Shown: piece by piece, positions 55,492-64,000 of the stretch | How the letters are laid out: every line of letters begins with the position of its first letter | How positions within the stretch are numbered: position 1 is the first letter of the stretch | Assembly (NCBI GenBank): GCA_032718475.1 | Contig: JAUCBJ010006848.1 | Coordinates: forward strand, 1 to 64,000 | Length of the DNA: 64,000 nucleotides | From: Nemertoderma westbladi | Taxonomy: Eukaryota > Xenacoelomorpha > Nemertodermatida > Nemertodermatidae | Direction: 5' to 3' | Program-made: the position numbers and the translations under genes | The notes under the pieces: generated by a model | Databases searched by the model: none | Told to the model about the DNA's origin: nothing | What the model saw: only the letters and a program-made list of their open reading frames with translations

Positions 55492-55986
55492 TTAAGGTAA
55501 CTGTAGCTCGAGACTGGGGCAATCAAGTGTTCTAACTAAAGTTCTATAGCAACTCCGATAGGCAATGATCGATAATGGTGGGGTCCCTGAGAGTAGATAG
55601 AGTGTATTATTCTCCAAATAGTTCCCAGGAAGTAAGAGGCCACGTTGCACCTTGCGGTGGTAGGCGTCGAGTTTGTCGATATCCTTTCGGCGTAGGGATC
55701 CAATAGTCAGAGTTAATCTGTAGATTATGACAGGGACGGTGAGTGTGTTCCACATCTTAAAGATGGTCTCTAGGTTGAGCCACCTTGCTGTCCATCCTTT
55801 GGTATGGAAAACTTGCGACATCATGGCTATTGTCTGGATAACATTGTGGAGGTTGCTAGCGGGGTTAGAATTTCCCAGTTTGTGTCCGAGGAATTTCAGA
55901 TGGTTCGACATAGGCAAATACTGTAAGGAGTAACTGTAAGGGACAACTGCGCTCCCAATCTCGCTCGCCGGCCGGTCCTCACGCAA
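55492..55986 (-). pseudogene. LINE reverse transcriptase fragment (thumb and tail)
   Basis: A 164-codon frame contains HLKFLGHKLG, WNLNLETIF-like and PVIIYRLTLTIGSL, KLDAYHRKVQRGLLLPGNYL and LYLLSGTPPLSIIAY. This resembles the region after the RT palm in non-LTR retrotransposons, where the string LDAxHRKxxR is common. No catalytic YxDD is present, so it is a fragment. It starts just inside a CTCGCTCGCCGGCCGG phrase also found at 56916, which may mark a repeat end. It differs from the LINE type at 1066 and 45945. Confidence 0.65.
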
Positions 55987-56184
55987 ATTTAGCCTATGAG
56001 AAAATAAATAATTTATTTTATAATTAAATAATAATTTATTATTTAAGTAATTGCTTTATAGCCATCTTGGTAATTCTTATAACGTTAAAATTATTGTAAT
56101 TACTCAAATTAATTTCTATTCAAACTGCATATTGCTTTAACCTATTTTATTATATCATATTATATAAAGGAATGTTAGTATTAA

Positions 56185-56610
56185 TTAAAACTTATACCAT
56201 GGTTCCTCCCTAAAATCCTCTGTTTCCTCCCAGTTTTCCTGGGGAAAAGGGTGAAGGAAACGCTGTTCCTCAGCCGCTGCTATCTCTTTCAGAACATATT
56301 CCTGGTACAAATACTGGTCGTACCAGTTGGAGGAGGTCCGAAGCCCTTCCACACGCGCTTCCTCCAATGCTCGAATCTCGAGCTCTCGATTAACCAAATC
56401 CTCCTCCCACGCCATCTCCTCTTCCTGATCCCTCATATAACGGCCATAGGGAGTGGCCGCTTCCAACCTGCTCTCCATGGTCTGTGTACCGACGCTTCTG
56501 GTCATGGTTGTGTTGATAGCGTTGGAAGCAGTGGTGATGGATGTAGCTGTGGTGGTGATGGAGACCGATGCCACGGGGGCAGCTAGCTGGGTGTTGGAGG
56601 TGGAATCCAT
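56185..56610 (-). CDS. Acidic 141-residue protein of unknown function
   Basis: The minus-strand ATG at 56610 has a good context (ACCATGG); an in-frame ATG 27 bp upstream is less likely. The first 45 residues are Ser/Thr/Ala/Val-rich (SVSITTTATSITTASNAINT), followed by a Glu-rich, probably helical segment (RDQEEEMAWEEDLVNRELEI, ALEEARVEG, LKEIAAAEEQRF) and an acidic tail ending EEPWYKF. There is no Cys, signal peptide or membrane segment. A TATA box precedes it by about 125 bp. The codon pattern and promoter make it a likely gene of the large element, but I do not recognise it. Confidence 0.55.
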   Translation of the reverse strand: MDSTSNTQLAAPVASVSITTTATSITTASNAINTTMTRSVGTQTMESRLEAATPYGRYMRDQEEEMAWEEDLVNRELEIRALEEARVEGLRTSSNWYDQYLYQEYVLKEIAAAEEQRFLHPFPQENWEETEDFREEPWYKF

Positions 56611-56732
56611 GGTATTGATTAATTGGTAAATTAACAAGTTTAAAATTGTAAACGCAAAAGTTTAAAATGTAGAATAAATCACATAAAATTTTTCGAGCTC
56701 AAAACTGATGACGAATGAAGGCCCCGTCTCGG

Positions 56733-56740
56733 TTTATATA
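56733..56740 (-). promoter_or_regulatory. TATA box of the acidic ORF
   Basis: On the minus strand, GCTATATAAACCGAG is a strong TATA box in a locally GC-richer context, about 125 bp before the ATG at 56610. Confidence 0.65.
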
Positions 56741-56849
56741 GCATCAGCGCAGAGGGAGCAACGCAACAGTTTCAACGAGCAGCGGCTTTAATTAAAGGGC
56801 TCCCAGTGATAAGTCGTTAGGAGCCAGTAGTAATTATATATCGGTAATA

Positions 56850-58798
56850 ACTATGGGATATAGCATATGAATGTTAGCCTTATTTGGGCCCTCAAGCTTA
56901 TTAGCAATAGAGATATCTCGCTTGCCGGCCGGCCCTCATGCAGATTTAGCGGCGCCAAGGCTAACGGGGCACCTCAAAGACAGTCTGGCTATAGTAGAGT
57001 AGAATGGATATACGAGTCCATAGCTAAAATACATCTGCCATGGAGCCTTCGCGTAGCACTATGCTCACCAATTATATTTATAATTCTCTATCCGCGAAAT
57101 TTTCAGGAATTTTAAATTTTGGCCGTCGCTTCACGGAAAAAATAAAAAGTAAACACAAAATAGGATATACAGATTGTCATAGATTTGATTCCCTATCTCG
57201 ACCAGAGTCATTATGACCCTCCCCCGATATTTATACAATATTTTATAGGCCGGTAGTATTGGGGTTATTATGTGACTCATGAAAATAAATCTTAAATACA
57301 ATACAAATGCTCCATCTGGGTAAAAGTGGATGCAATGTATTTACAAATCGAGTGTGGATCAGGATAGTTTTCGTTAAGGTTTCACCTTGGTGAAGTGGAA
57401 GCATTGTATTCACATTTCGAGTACCATTTTTATTGAAACTATGGGGCATTTTATATTAGCCGATTTTTCAAAATTTGTAAAGTTTTGAGGGTTTTTATAA
57501 AAAATATAGGGATTTAGGGATTATCATTCAAATTGACTACGAAGAAGGCATAGGGATCATTAATGGTGTGCTGAGACTCAGAAATTTTCAGGAAATTTAA
57601 ATTTTTGCCCTCGCTTCGCGGCATTATGACCCTCCCCCCCGATATTTATACAACATTTTATAGCCCGGTAGTATTATGATTAAAGCTACTAAACTAAAAC
57701 ATAACAAAGTGCAATTATCCTATCTGTTCCAACTCGGTGTCACTAGTTTAGATAATATACTATAATAATAGTGATAGCAGATGCTTTTAATTTCGCGATG
57801 AAATAATGTCAGCAAACGAAATATAGTGAATACATCATAGATAGAATTTTAAATTTTGCAGTTGCATGGAGTGATAACCCTTAGGTGAAAGCTAAATTTG
57901 CTCTACTTTAATCAAATGGGGCATTAAAGCTACGAGTATATTTTCCTCTACATCCTCCCTCGATCTTACACAAATCTGGGCAAAAGGCAGTTGAAGGGCT
58001 ATCATTCCCAACATATGCGGTCCTCCCTTTAATGTTTCATTGTTCTATTCATAGTCGCCTTTAAGAATTTCTCGGGAAAATAAGGATGAGGGGCTATCAC
58101 TTTCAACCCCATGCGGCCCTCCCTTTCATGATTTCATTGAACTATCCATAGTACGAACAATCAAACCAAAGCCTTTGAATATCCTCGCGGCTTATCAGCG
58201 GCGCCATGGCTAACGGCTTAATATTAACAGTGAAGCATCTAAAAGACAGAGTGTCTATGATAGGACAGAACAGCGTACTTACAGCCTAGAGGTGGTCGCC
58301 CTGAAAACTTTGCTCGCCATCAATACATACAAAGCATCGCTTGATGGATAGAGTAATAGGGTGGATATTTTCATTTTGGTGAATATAATTTATAGCATTA
58401 ATCACGAAAATCGCTAAATAATATATTTTAATTAAAATCAGCTCTGATAAACAACTTGCATATCGAGTTTGTAAAGAATTCATAGGGATTGGCTGTTTAT
58501 TTAGGGGTTAACATTCAAATTGATTACGAAGAAGCAGTAGGGGTCATTAATGGTATGCTGAGACTCACTTACTTCATGGCTCGCTCTCATAGAATAGATT
58601 AACTAGTAGAGAAAAATGAAAAATAAGTGGTTAAACATCTTATATTTTTTAAACAATATGGGGAAACAAGAATAAATAATTTACCGACAACATCAATATT
58701 AAATAATATAACAACAACAGATAAATAATTTACCAACAACATTAATAATAAATAATATAAGAACATCAACAATAACAAAAGATATAGTGAGAACAGTT
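56850..58798. other. Non-coding stretch between the acidic ORF and the 569-codon gene
   Basis: The stretch has a diverged direct repeat (57093-57266 and 57583-57680, sharing AGGAATTTTAAATTTTGGCC-like and CGATATTTATACAA phrases), another (GATTACGAAGAAG...CATTAATGG near 57535 and 58520), a plus-strand SINE-like unit near 57140, and short tandem TAAATAATTTACC repeats near 58675-58770. No convincing ORF. Confidence 0.5.
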
Positions 58799-58804
58799 TT
58801 TATT
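58799..58804 (-). terminator. Polyadenylation signal of the right 569-codon gene
   Basis: AATAAA on the minus strand lies about 20 bases after the stop codon at 58823-58825, a suitable place for a compact viral-style or transposon transcript end. Confidence 0.6.
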
Positions 58805-58822
58805 AAATAGAGACTGTTTATA

Positions 58823-60532
58823 TTAATAGGGTTGCTGGCCTCCGAGAATAACTGGTTTAACCCTTTTAGGGTCCGATACTATTAATGGTTGCGTTAATTT
58901 TCTCTTTGATAGTTTGTTGAGATAACCTTTTCTTGGGGGGTGAAATAGATTAAGGTGTGTTTGCTGCGGGAGAAATATGCCTTCTCTGAGAGAACGTTTT
59001 AGTAATTCGAAAAGGCGCGCGATGGTAAAGTCGTTGGATAGGGTGATAGTGTTGGTATTTTTCGTATTGGTGAATATAATTTCTGCTGGTTTGTTCTCGA
59101 TATGAATGTAAGGACTGAGATAGTAGTGAGAGTTGGGTGGGTTGGTTATATTTATCGCGAGAAAATCGCTGCCCCTAATATTGAGACCGTTGGTGAACTG
59201 AAAAGTGGTATTCTCTTCGTCTTTCATTAAAATGGGCCAGATACCAACATATTTTTCGGATTTGAACTTATAGATAAAGGCTGCGATACTGCTATTTATG
59301 AGATAGCGTTGGTGATTGGGGATCGTAATCTGCTTTGGTTTGAAAGCAAATTGTATAGCCATAGCCTTGAATCTGATTAGAGCCTCGCGCGCTTGAATCG
59401 TGTTAGCTATAGTAAAGGATTCGTTAAATTTTCTCTCGGTTATCTGTAAATCAATTTCTGAATCACTGATACAACTTTGTATCGATATTCGCTCGGAAAT
59501 GTTGTCTTTGTATACGTTAAGTTCATCGTAGCAGACACATTCACTATCCTCGATGGTTGAATCGAACCATTTCAATTCGCCGACCTCGGTTGGTGTAAGA
59601 AGAATCATGCCCCTAGAAGAAACAATAGCCTTTCCATCGTCAACCTCGTAGCCATTGGTGATCGCTAAATTGCGCTCGTTCCGAATATTTGTAGCAAACC
59701 CAAAAGTGCAATAGTCAAAAGCAACCCAATTGCCCGGTTTTAGGACAAGGTGAGTAGTAGGATTAATAAAAGGGCGACAGATGTTTACATATTGTTGAAA
59801 TAAATTGGCGCAGGCGACGGAAAATGTAATCCATGAACTGTTTACAGTGTCTTCCAGCTTTATTAACTCGAGTGGTTTCACTGGGTTAATACTTCCATAG
59901 GTGCCAACTCTATAATTGAATCCAAAGTAATAGGAGACTTTATTGGCGAAAAAGCATGTGAGCTCATTCAATTTCTCGCCGAAAGCGAGAACATCCTTGT
60001 CGAAAAGTTTAAAGAAACGAGTCTCCTCTTCCTCGGTCGGAGTCGACGAGTTCCAGATGAGAAGAAGAATCGAGTTTGCGATACTATGAAAATCAAATAA
60101 GCGATCATCGGAGAAGAAGGAGGTTACGAGAGTGGTTAAACCCAGTAGACGATTTGCCACATCTTGGTTGATGTTTTCTCGAATAAAATCGACGACACTA
60201 GTTGGAATCGTAAACGTCTCGGGCGAAGTAGTTAGATTAAACGTGATTTTGTTGTCCCTTTTTAAAAGTTTGAAACCGTGGTTGGAGGAATGAAGTTTAT
60301 TATCGTCGAGGGTTTGATATTGTCCATCGTGAAGTTCGTAGCAGGCGCGGAAAATAAAGTGCGCGTAGTTTGCCGGAATCGGGATGGGTTGGTTTAAGGT
60401 TGTATTTATCGTTAACGGGAAGAGTTTGTTCGCCGAATCGAAATATAGACCAAACGAGTTGTCTTGTAGCATAAACTGATTTTCGTTGCAAACTAGATCG
60501 TTGCTTGAATAGCTGATTTCTGAATGTGCCAT
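58823..60532 (-). CDS. Unrecognised 569-residue protein, intact copy
   Basis: The frame runs from an ATG in the context ACGATGG to a TAA with a poly(A) signal close behind. Codon use is even and GC-richer than the flanks, and a duplicate in the other arm keeps nearly the same protein. There is no signal peptide, membrane segment, zinc motif or nucleotide-binding loop. The N-terminal 100 residues are Asn-, Thr- and aromatic-rich, suggesting beta structure (LFPLTINTTLNQPIPIPANY). Residues 150-260 look more helical (FDKDVLAFGEKLNELTCFF). The tail is basic (KRKLTQPLIVSDPKRVKP), like a nuclear import or nucleic-acid-binding signal. A structural or DNA-packaging role is only a guess. The gene is separated from its promoter by an insertion. 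Confidence 0.85.
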   Translation of the reverse strand: MAHSEISYSSNDLVCNENQFMLQDNSFGLYFDSANKLFPLTINTTLNQPIPIPANYAHFIFRACYELHDGQYQTLDDNKLHSSNHGFKLLKRDNKITFNLTTSPETFTIPTSVVDFIRENINQDVANRLLGLTTLVTSFFSDDRLFDFHSIANSILLLIWNSSTPTEEEETRFFKLFDKDVLAFGEKLNELTCFFANKVSYYFGFNYRVGTYGSINPVKPLELIKLEDTVNSSWITFSVACANLFQQYVNICRPFINPTTHLVLKPGNWVAFDYCTFGFATNIRNERNLAITNGYEVDDGKAIVSSRGMILLTPTEVGELKWFDSTIEDSECVCYDELNVYKDNISERISIQSCISDSEIDLQITERKFNESFTIANTIQAREALIRFKAMAIQFAFKPKQITIPNHQRYLINSSIAAFIYKFKSEKYVGIWPILMKDEENTTFQFTNGLNIRGSDFLAINITNPPNSHYYLSPYIHIENKPAEIIFTNTKNTNTITLSNDFTIARLFELLKRSLREGIFLPQQTHLNLFHPPRKGYLNKLSKRKLTQPLIVSDPKRVKPVILGGQQPY

Positions 60533-60616
60533 CGTGATTGTGTACCGGTAACTCGTTTAGGAAATAAAAATAAATAAATACTTTTACGAAAATAATTAAA
60601 ACTTTTCAGGAAAACA

Positions 60617-62764
60617 AACCCTGCAAACAATGTATTGTTAAAAAGCTGTTATTAAAATGTTATTTAATGACATAGATAACATTATTTCAAATTGTTACAT
60701 TAATGATAAAAAAACTGTAAATTGGCCAAGAAATATGACGTTATATACTAACGTTATTATTTCGTTTTTAATAACATTAAAATAACAAAGCCAGGATGGT
60801 TATATATATCATTACTTTTATGTTATTCCTTATCATTATTATTGTATTTTTATTGACATTAAAATAACAACGGCATAATGTTTATTTAGATCGTTACTTT
60901 TATGTTATTTCTTAACATAAAAATATTGTTTGCTAAAAATGTAACATTATACGTGCATTTAAGCCCTTCTCTCATGTTTTATGGTTGGTTCGCTTGCTCA
61001 AACTAATAATCCATTGCCGTTCTTTATATCGTTCTTTATAATTGCCAAACCCTTTATTGAATAATTAATTAATAATTTCCCTACGCATGTTGATATGGTA
61101 TGGCAGGCTACAATCTCTAACACAGTTTGATTGAATACAATTTTGTTGTAGGCAATTGTATGTAAATTAATAACAATTAAAACGTATAACATGAATTTAA
61201 TTTTTTGTATAATGACCAGTCAGGAACAAATAATGAAATAAACAGCAAAATCAAAGTAAAATATCCCAGAATAAGTAAACAACAAATATATGGCTGTATG
61301 GCCCATTACGTAAATGGTCTTGATATTTCGGTTAAAGTTAATCACAGACTTAAAAAGAATATGTTTATGACTTAATAATAAGTGACAACAACGTAATGAA
61401 TTGCATCAATTAAAATACTTTGAGTTAATATTATTCACTAGATTTATAGATCTGATTTGTAGTCTATATAAAATAATGTACATATAGTGGGTTTAATAAA
61501 TAAAACCTCACAACAATGTTAAATTATTAAAAGGGGCAGGTTACAGTTGGCTACAGAGGCACATTATTATATCCTAGACGGGTAAACAAAAAAAAAACAG
61601 GTTACAGATTTATTTCTGGGAGAGTAATCAGTACTTATTTGAATCGATATCTCCCTGGAGAGGGATGATTTTGATTGCATCGCAAATCCTCCCTATCTGA
61701 ACAAATCATATTTAAAAAATTAAATGTTAATTATAATTATAGCTGAGTGAGCTTCATTTATTACATATTAAACTGTAAAAATAAATCAATAGGCCTAGGC
61801 CCTACAAAAGTACAATCTAAAAACTGAAACAATAAATAGTTTGTAATAACAGTTAATGTGAAGTTTTCAAATCGAAATCGAATCGAAAGTTTTGTAGTAA
61901 TGCTGTCCCTGTGCCCTGCCCCTTCAACTGAAAACTGGGACCTCCCAATAATAAGAATTCCAATCTTTAGTCCTCGGCTGTTGAAATCCACCATCAGTAC
62001 AGACAAATAAGTCAATCCTCCACCTGTCAGTGCTGGTTTAAGGGGACTTCCTGCTCCTGGTCCTGGCAGACTTGAATTCTGTAATTGGTAGGTCTAATGC
62101 AGTAATGTATGAATCCAGAGGGTAAAGGCGAACTCGCATTCAGGTAGATATGTTTTATTTATGAGTTTAGGTTAAATAAATCACAAAACCAAAAATATAA
62201 GCTACTGTACAGAGCAGTAGGCCTGCAGTAACTATACTACAGTAATAGAGATAGGCCTTGCAGTACAGCAGTATAACAATACATATACAGAATAAACATT
62301 GAATACAGGCAGGCCAGAATGAGTATTGTACAACATACCTGATACCATACTGTATACCATTTACATGTGGAAAATTCCTCCATTACCGCGAATTTTAAAA
62401 TTAGCCAATCATCAATCTCAGATTAGATAATAGAAGTGACAGCGTCTATCGCATAATGTTTATTTTATGTGACAAAATAACATTGTTCTGATATGTAACA
62501 AACCATGTTCTTAAAATGTTAGAACTAAACACTTATAAAACATTTTTGACTAATGTTTATGTTCTCACATTAAAATTACGTTTTTTTAACATCAACAGTT
62601 ATCATTTATTTAATGTCTGACAAAGACATTATAGAGTAATGTTAAAATAACATATATTGAACATCTAAATATTCTATCAAACAAGGGAATAACATTTATC
62701 AACATTTATAACAAATTAATGATGTTTTTCTGACATTCCTTGAAAGTAAATTGTTTGCAGGGAA
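60617..62764. mobile_element. 2.1-kb non-autonomous DNA element in the right arm
   Basis: The left arm reads AAAACAAAGAGAC (complement) without interruption. In the right arm, 2,144 bp beginning CCCTGCAAACAAT and ending ATTGTTTGCAGGG are inserted with a 2-bp AA duplication. AATAACATT/AATGTTATT motifs are iterated over about 350 bp at each end, as subterminal binding sites often are. A CAGGTTACAG...CCTGGAGAGGGAT repeat (61537-61702) is nested inside. No transposase is seen and the superfamily is unclear. Confidence 0.85.
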
Positions 62765-62796
62765 GAGACAATGATTGGGAATGTGGTGAACGGGGG

Positions 62797-62804
62797 CTAT
62801 TATA
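62797..62804 (-). promoter_or_regulatory. Displaced promoter of the right 569-codon gene
   Basis: TATAATAG on the minus strand with inverted CCAAT boxes nearby is the counterpart of 48358. The 2.1-kb insertion puts it about 2.27 kb from the ATG at 60532 instead of 120 bp. Confidence 0.55.
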
Positions 62805-63225
62805 GAGGGGGCTAGAATGGGTTAGCCAATCAGGGAACAGGAGAGAGAAAAGACTGTATAATTAAACCAATCAGAGAGCAGCTTTGATGACGTCACATCA
62901 GGCGAGATAATGATTGCCCAATGTTATTCAATGGTAGACAGAGTGGCGCCATTGAATAACGACGACAAAGGGGCCGCGAGAGGAAAGATTATAAAGTTAA
63001 CGATAAGGGAACTATAAACCATAGAGCTAAAAATAGACATTATGTCATAGTGATCTCAATGGTAATATAAAAACTAATTAATCTAAAAATAGAAATCAAT
63101 GTATAAAATAAAAGTAATACAATTAATTAATTTAAAATAAAGTACAAATGAATAAATACGAATAAAATAAAATGCAAATAATTAATTAAAATTAAATATA
63201 AATAAATAAGTATTAATGAATAAAA

Positions 63226-63489
63226 GAGCTGCGGTGTCACTTATGACACCCTCTTGCTCCTCTCTGCGCCAGTTAGACATCACTGATGACCCATTGTGTG
63301 TCGGGGCGCTAATCAGTCTGATTAATTAGGATAATCAATTAAACCCTAATTAGGAGTCATATGACACCTGTTAGGGTTTAATTGTACTAATTAATTGATG
63401 ACACCTGTCAATTAGGGTCTAATTGGCCTAATTGGGAGGTGTCACCCAGACAGTCTGGCGCCAATGACACCCAATGACACCCATAGGGT
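63226..63489. repeat. GGTGTCA-rich terminal region, right
   Basis: Reverse complement of 47673-47937 with few differences (for example CGCCAGTTAGAC for CGACAGTTAGAC). It stops at ATAGGGT (63489), so the outer 79 bp present on the left is missing. Confidence 0.8.
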
Positions 63490-64000
63490 AAGAGTTATCA
63501 AAAAAGAAAGACAGGCATCTGGCTTTCATCTCTGTTGACTTCTTCAAGGCCTGATTCAGTCTCTCGCTCAAGTATGTTCAGCATACTTTCATTATATGGG
63601 ATTCCTGATGAAATTATTGCAGCTATCAGATCAGTATACGATGGTTTGGTAACATTTGTGTCTACTGTTGACGGTGACAAATAACTATTTGAAGTGTTAT
63701 GGGGCGTCCTCCAGGGAGACACACTTGCACCATTCTTGTTCATAATTTTGGTTGACTATGTTCTACGCATGTCCTTAGATCATCATAATGATGATGGGGT
63801 GATGATAACTCCACCTACTGGCTCCAGTAGTCGAGGAAATCCTGCCAAGTACCTAACTGATCTAGACTTTGCTGATGACTTAGGAGTACTCTCAGAATCA
63901 CTGGAGGGAGCCCAACGGCTCTTCAGCTCATTAGAACATGCTCCTTCTAGTGTTGGTCTTTTTATTAACTCCAGAAAGACCAACATTTTGACAGTTAACT
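63490..64000 (+). pseudogene. LINE reverse transcriptase fragment, runs off the window
   Basis: The plus strand encodes RT motifs: LAFISVDFFKA (about 63510), YGIPDEIIAAIRSVYDG (in another frame), GVLQGDTLAPFLFIILVDYV (about 63704) and LTDLDFADDLGVLSESLEGA (about 63855, catalytic DD), then INSRKTNILTVN. A frameshift lies near 63550 and a stop near 63690, so it is inactive here. The fragment begins exactly where the large inverted-repeat element ends, so the LINE may be the target of that element or a later truncation. Confidence 0.8.

Larger units (their letters stand above)
47594..63489. mobile_element. Large element with 2.44-kb inverted arms (virus-like or giant transposon candidate)
   Basis: The left arm (47673-50112) and right arm (58905-63489, minus a 2,144-bp later insertion) are near-identical inverted copies of about 2,440 bp. 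The left side has 79 further bp (47594-47672) where homology to copy B ends abruptly after TTTACTTTGTG; the right side stops at a LINE fragment, so its outermost end is probably lost. Each arm holds a GGTGTCA-rich terminus, CCAAT/TATA promoter and a 569-codon gene. The 8.8-kb middle holds a zinc-finger protein resembling the start of Polinton/adintovirus-type polymerase proteins, a second zinc-finger relic and an acidic small ORF. No integrase, capsid or transposase was recognised, and no target duplication is certain. Confidence 0.7.

Noticed and set aside
61761-62015. 84-codon ORF in the 2.1-kb insertion
   Set aside because: No conserved feature; length expected by chance and inside a non-autonomous element.

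Overview
The window is animal DNA, almost certainly from an aquatic invertebrate, although the species cannot be named from the sequence. It is AT-rich and carries many homopolymer G/C runs of about 15-28 bases. A BEL/Pao LTR retrotransposon (a lineage known only from animals), a CR1-like LINE, splice-bounded exons, TATA and CCAAT boxes and AATAAA signals are all present. No bacterial operon, CRISPR array or rRNA was seen. Most of the sequence is mobile or repeated DNA, and only a few stretches look like host genes.

Layout. Bases 1-11,200 are repeats. They include a near-identical 1,752-bp direct duplication with a period of 2,285 bp (975-2726 and 3260-5011) and a 23-26-bp minisatellite (5703-6075). 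A long dispersed segment (6079-11163) is split by a TTAA-flanked piggyBac-like element (7114-9042), which itself contains a TA-flanked Tc1/mariner-like element (7345-8758). A possible zinc-binding first exon lies at 11739-12073 on the minus strand. A Mutator-like element with 10-bp target duplications (12308-14159) carries a GC-richer insert with an exon-like piece. Bases 14,170-23,000 hold MITEs, a tRNA-derived SINE, and the best host-gene candidates: an intronless secreted or GPI-anchored Ig-like protein (17961-18656) and a terminal exon of a Ly6/three-finger protein (20511-20690, minus).

Bases 23,609-43,589 are a three-level nest. A CR1-like LINE (7-bp target duplication) sits in a second copy of the dispersed segment, and the copy near 6660 preserves the uninterrupted target. 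Inside the last part of the LINE reading frame is a DNA transposon with an 8-bp target duplication and ends made of inverted arrays of a 14-15-bp unit (26701-43118). Inside that is a BEL/Pao retrotransposon of 15.2 kb with 2.27-kb LTRs and a 5-bp target duplication (27207-42389). It has an intact gag, one in-frame UGA before pol, protease, reverse transcriptase and RNase H, and an integrase that has lost its N-terminal part next to a run of X-Pro-Asp repeats. A 20-bp near-palindrome occurs eight times in it, in more than one reading frame.

Bases 43,590-47,593 continue the dispersed segment. Bases 47,594-63,489 form a large element with inverted arms of 2.44 kb. Each arm carries a copy of an unrecognised 569-residue gene: the right copy is open, the left is frameshifted and loses its 3' end. 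Between the arms are a zinc-finger protein fragment resembling the N-terminal part of Polinton/adintovirus-type DNA polymerase proteins, a second broken zinc-finger ORF, an acidic 141-residue ORF with its own TATA box, and later insertions. This is the strongest candidate for an undescribed virus-like or transposon-like system. The window ends in a broken LINE reverse transcriptase (63490-64000).
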